A stretch of 21,997 nucleotides of DNA, taken from the NCBI GenBank assembly GCA_002317575.1, contig DCIH01000119.1, forward strand, positions 18,138 to 40,134, read 5' to 3'. The DNA is from Verrucomicrobia bacterium UBA1731. GTDB taxonomy: Bacteria > Verrucomicrobiota > Kiritimatiellia > RFP12 > UBA1067. This document shows, piece after piece, positions 21,063 through 21,997 of the stretch (positions are counted from its first letter, which is position 1; each line of letters opens with the position of its first letter). The notes under the pieces were generated by a model. It searched no databases. It was not told where the DNA came from and was given only the letters and a program-made list of their open reading frames with translations. The translations under genes and the position numbers were made by a program.

Positions 21063-21091
21063 ATTCTATCACAATTACGTCTTTCCCGCAA
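21063..21091 (-). promoter_or_regulatory. Probable promoter of the toxin-antitoxin operon
   Basis: On the minus strand, TTGCGG (21086-21091), a 17-base spacer and TAGAAT (21063-21068) with a preceding TGA (extended -10). This predicts a leader of about 19 bases that just includes the antitoxin ribosome site. It matches the giant gene's promoter in layout (TTGCGS, 17 bases, TGn plus TAnnAT). The AATTGTGATAGAATAA stretch around the -10 is a plausible region for autoregulation, but no clean operator palindrome was identified. Confidence 0.6.
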
Positions 21092-21097
21092 GAAGAA

Positions 21098-21121
21098 CTC
21101 GTGGCCGCGTTTCGGGCGCGG
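21098..21121. repeat. 24-bp direct repeat, copy 1
   Basis: This is identical over 24 bases to 21843-21866, beginning CTCGTGGCCGCG. It contains a CCGCG/CGCGG stem with a 7-base loop (21105-21121). It lies immediately upstream of the toxin-antitoxin promoter. Both copies follow an A/G-rich stretch (AGAAGAA or AGAAAAAAAG). Confidence 0.8.
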
Positions 21122-21196
21122 AAGCGTTCACGCACACCCCCACCCTCGCGTAAAAAGGGGCCGAAAAAGGATAAATGAGGGGGGGTAGGTGTTTTT

Positions 21197-21308
21197 ATGT
21201 GAATCCACTCCCCCCAAAGTGCGTTTCAGCCCCTGTTTGCAGGCCTTTCCCGATCATTCGACCTTTCACAAACCTTTCACGTTGCTTTCACGTGAAATGT
21301 GAATCCAC
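21197..21308. repeat. ATGTGAATCCAC direct repeat pair, 100 bases apart
   Basis: ATGTGAATCCAC occurs at 21197-21208 and again at 21297-21308, followed in both cases by a C-rich run. The spacing is exactly 100 bases. The function is unknown; the pair brackets the CTTTCAC boxes. Confidence 0.6.
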
Positions 21309-21353
21309 CCCTTTCGGGGGCTCTTGCGGTGCCAAAATCACGTGAATCACGTG
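21263..21353. promoter_or_regulatory. Phased CTTTCAC boxes and CACGTG palindromes
   Basis: CTTTCAC occurs at 21263-21269, 21274-21280 and 21285-21291, exactly 11 bases apart, so all face one side of the helix. The third overlaps a perfect 12-bp palindrome TTTCACGTGAAA (21286-21297). Two further CACGTG sites follow at 21339-21344 and 21348-21353, 9 bases apart. This is the layout of a multi-site DNA-binding region (operator or iteron), but no regulator or adjacent target gene can be assigned. Confidence 0.4.
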
Positions 21354-21447
21354 AAAGATGCGTGAAGCCCCTTGGGGGCAAGGGTTGAACACGCAATAAC
21401 CCATAATCGGGCGTTTTTCGGGGGAGGGGCGCCGACACGGCGGCGGA

Positions 21448-21593
21448 GTGCAAGGTTGCACTTCGGAAAGTGCAAGGATGGACTTTCGGAAGCGCAAGGT
21501 TGCACTCCGGAAAGTGCAAGGATGGACTTTCGGAAGCGCAAGGTTGCACTCCGGAAAGCGCATCGTTGCGCTAAGAAAAGTGCAAGGTTGCAC
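21448..21593. repeat. 22-bp tandem repeat array with palindromic cores (6.6 copies)
   Basis: Units start at 21448, 21470, 21492, 21514, 21536 and 21558, with a partial unit at 21580-21593. The best core is GTGCAAGGTTGCAC, a perfect palindrome apart from its GG centre, seen in units 1 and 7. Units 2 and 4 are identical to each other, and units 3 and 5 are identical, giving a 44-bp higher-order repeat. Unit 6 (GCGCATCGTTGCGC) has changed both arms together (GTGCA to GCGCA and TGCAC to TGCGC), which keeps the pairing. The several open frames through this array cycle with the 22-bp period and are not genes. Confidence 0.85.
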
Positions 21594-21607
21594 GCGCACC
21601 CTGCCCT

Positions 21608-21754
21608 ATGCACGGGAAAACGGGCGCGGGCTGGCCCCTGATCTTGCCGCACCTGGTGTTTTGGTACTTCTTGGCGTTCCTGTCGCGCGTTTTGCGCAGC
21701 TTGCGGCGACGACAATCAACTCATTCGGTCGGCGGACAAAGTAAATGCCCATAG
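21608..21754 (+). CDS. Doubtful 48-residue hydrophobic small protein
   Basis: This is an ATG frame of 48 codons plus TAG. It holds a hydrophobic segment LILPHLVFWYFLAFL followed by an arginine-rich stretch (SRVLRSLRRR), like a single-pass membrane peptide with a positive cytoplasmic side. The last residues (VGGQSKCP) are encoded by the left arm of the 25-bp inverted repeat, and the stop lies in its spacer. No ribosome site is visible before the ATG. It could be a small membrane or toxic peptide, or a chance frame in a repeat element. Not recognised as a family. Confidence 0.25.
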   Translation: MHGKTGAGWPLILPHLVFWYFLAFLSRVLRSLRRRQSTHSVGGQSKCP

Positions 21755-21801
21755 TTCTGGGTCATTATGACCCTTGTGGGCATTTACTTTGTCCGCCGAC
21801 C
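21727..21801. mobile_element. Perfect 25-bp inverted repeat with nested palindrome (MITE-like)
   Basis: The arms at 21727-21751 and 21777-21801 (starting GGTCGGCGGACAAAG) are perfectly complementary over all 25 bases. The 25-base spacer holds a second palindrome, GGGTCAT-T-ATGACCC (21759-21773). The element is AT-richer than the surrounding chromosome. It lacks a U-tract, so it is not an ordinary terminator. No transposase and no clear target-site duplication are present. A miniature inverted-repeat element or a collapsed pair of insertion-sequence ends is the best guess. Confidence 0.55.
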
Positions 21802-21842
21802 TGAATACGGAAAATGCTGGAGTTTCGCGAAGAAAAAAAGGC

Positions 21843-21866
21843 CTCGTGGCCGCGTTTCGGGCGCGG
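21843..21866. repeat. 24-bp direct repeat, copy 2
   Basis: Identical over 24 bases to 21098-21121. It lies next to the terminator of the glutamate dehydrogenase gene, so the two copies bracket the gene-poor, repeat-rich spacer of about 720 bases. Confidence 0.8.
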
Positions 21867-21870
21867 GTGC

Positions 21871-21905
21871 AAAAAAGCGCGGAGCAAACCGCTCCGCGCC
21901 TTTTT
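21871..21905. terminator. Bidirectional intrinsic terminator downstream of gdhA
   Basis: AAAAAA (21871-21876), then a perfect 9-bp stem GCGCGGAGC (21877-21885) and GCTCCGCGC (21891-21899) with a 5-base loop, one C, then TTTTT (21901-21905). Read on the minus strand, the stem is followed by six U residues and lies 26 bases after the gdhA stop codon, so it should terminate that transcript. It could also stop plus-strand transcription. Confidence 0.9.
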
Positions 21906-21931
21906 CCGCCGTTCTGACGAACGGCCCGACC

Positions 21932-21997
21932 TCAGAAGAGGCCCTGCTCCATCATCGCGGTCGCGACCTTCTTGAAGCCGGCGATGTTGCCGCCCGC
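21932..21997 (-). CDS. gdhA: Glutamate dehydrogenase, C-terminal end (partial)
   Basis: Only the last 21 codons and the TGA stop are inside the window; the gene continues past the right edge. The peptide AGGNIAGFKKVATAMMEQGL ends in Phe and matches the conserved C-terminus of hexameric, usually NADP-dependent, glutamate dehydrogenases ('GANIAGF.KVADAM..QG'). This enzyme makes glutamate from 2-oxoglutarate and ammonium in the cytoplasm. The family match is by recognition of this short motif only; coenzyme specificity cannot be judged here. Confidence 0.8.
   Translation of the reverse strand, partial: AGGNIAGFKKVATAMMEQGLF

Noticed and set aside
20946..21188. Plus-strand frame of 80 codons over the antitoxin start
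   Set aside because: It lies antisense to the antitoxin and its promoter, and no family was recognised.
21277..21715. Overlapping open frames of about 90-120 codons in the 22-bp array
   Set aside because: They arise because the 22-bp repeat cycles through all three frames. The peptides are simple permutations of the repeat, with no ribosome sites.
21727..21801. Intrinsic terminator
   Set aside because: The stem is long and perfect but is followed by no T-run on either strand. The good terminator is the separate hairpin at 21871-21905.

Overview
The window looks like GC-rich bacterial chromosome. It is dominated by one giant secreted-protein gene on the minus strand. Tandem glycine-rich domains, LamG-like domains ending in a 'DYVPCR...TGAVGLYERVNG' type motif, and repeated right-handed beta-helix domains that close with a 'GNPRV.G...D.G..E' motif resemble large secreted proteins of the PVC group, especially gut Kiritimatiellota, Lentisphaerota or Verrucomicrobiota. 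That placement is inference from protein style; no marker gene is present to prove it.

Layout. (1) 20-20182, minus: one uninterrupted gene of about 6,720 residues. From N to C it has a signal peptide, two concanavalin/LamG-like domains, eight long glycine-rich domains alternating with a 'GW...EWxW' beta module, a fibronectin-III/PA14-like block rich in Trp and Tyr, an autotransporter-like beta-solenoid stretch, and three parallel beta-helix domains separated by PKD/Ig-like linkers. No catalytic signature was seen. A surface or secreted adhesin or matrix protein is the most economical reading. (2) 20183-20463: intergenic DNA with the probable promoter of the giant gene and several perfect inverted repeats. 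(3) 20464-21037, minus: a two-gene type II toxin-antitoxin cassette (Phd/YefM-type antitoxin, then RelE/ParE-type toxin). It has its own promoter, overlapping coding ends and lower GC than the giant gene. (4) 21092-21931: about 840 bases with no convincing gene but many repeats: helically phased CTTTCAC boxes, a 22-bp tandem array with palindromic cores, a perfect 25-bp inverted repeat with a nested palindrome, and a 24-bp direct repeat bracketing the region. A doubtful 48-codon membrane-peptide frame ends inside the inverted repeat. (5) 21871-21905: a bidirectional terminator hairpin. (6) 21932-21997, minus: the last 21 codons plus stop of a glutamate dehydrogenase gene that continues beyond the window.

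The genes do not form an obvious pathway. The toxin-antitoxin pair and the repeat-filled spacer look like accessory DNA lodged between a housekeeping gene (gdhA) and the giant surface-protein gene. The strongest candidates for something new are the giant protein's repeating architecture and the repeat-dense 21.1-21.9 kb spacer.
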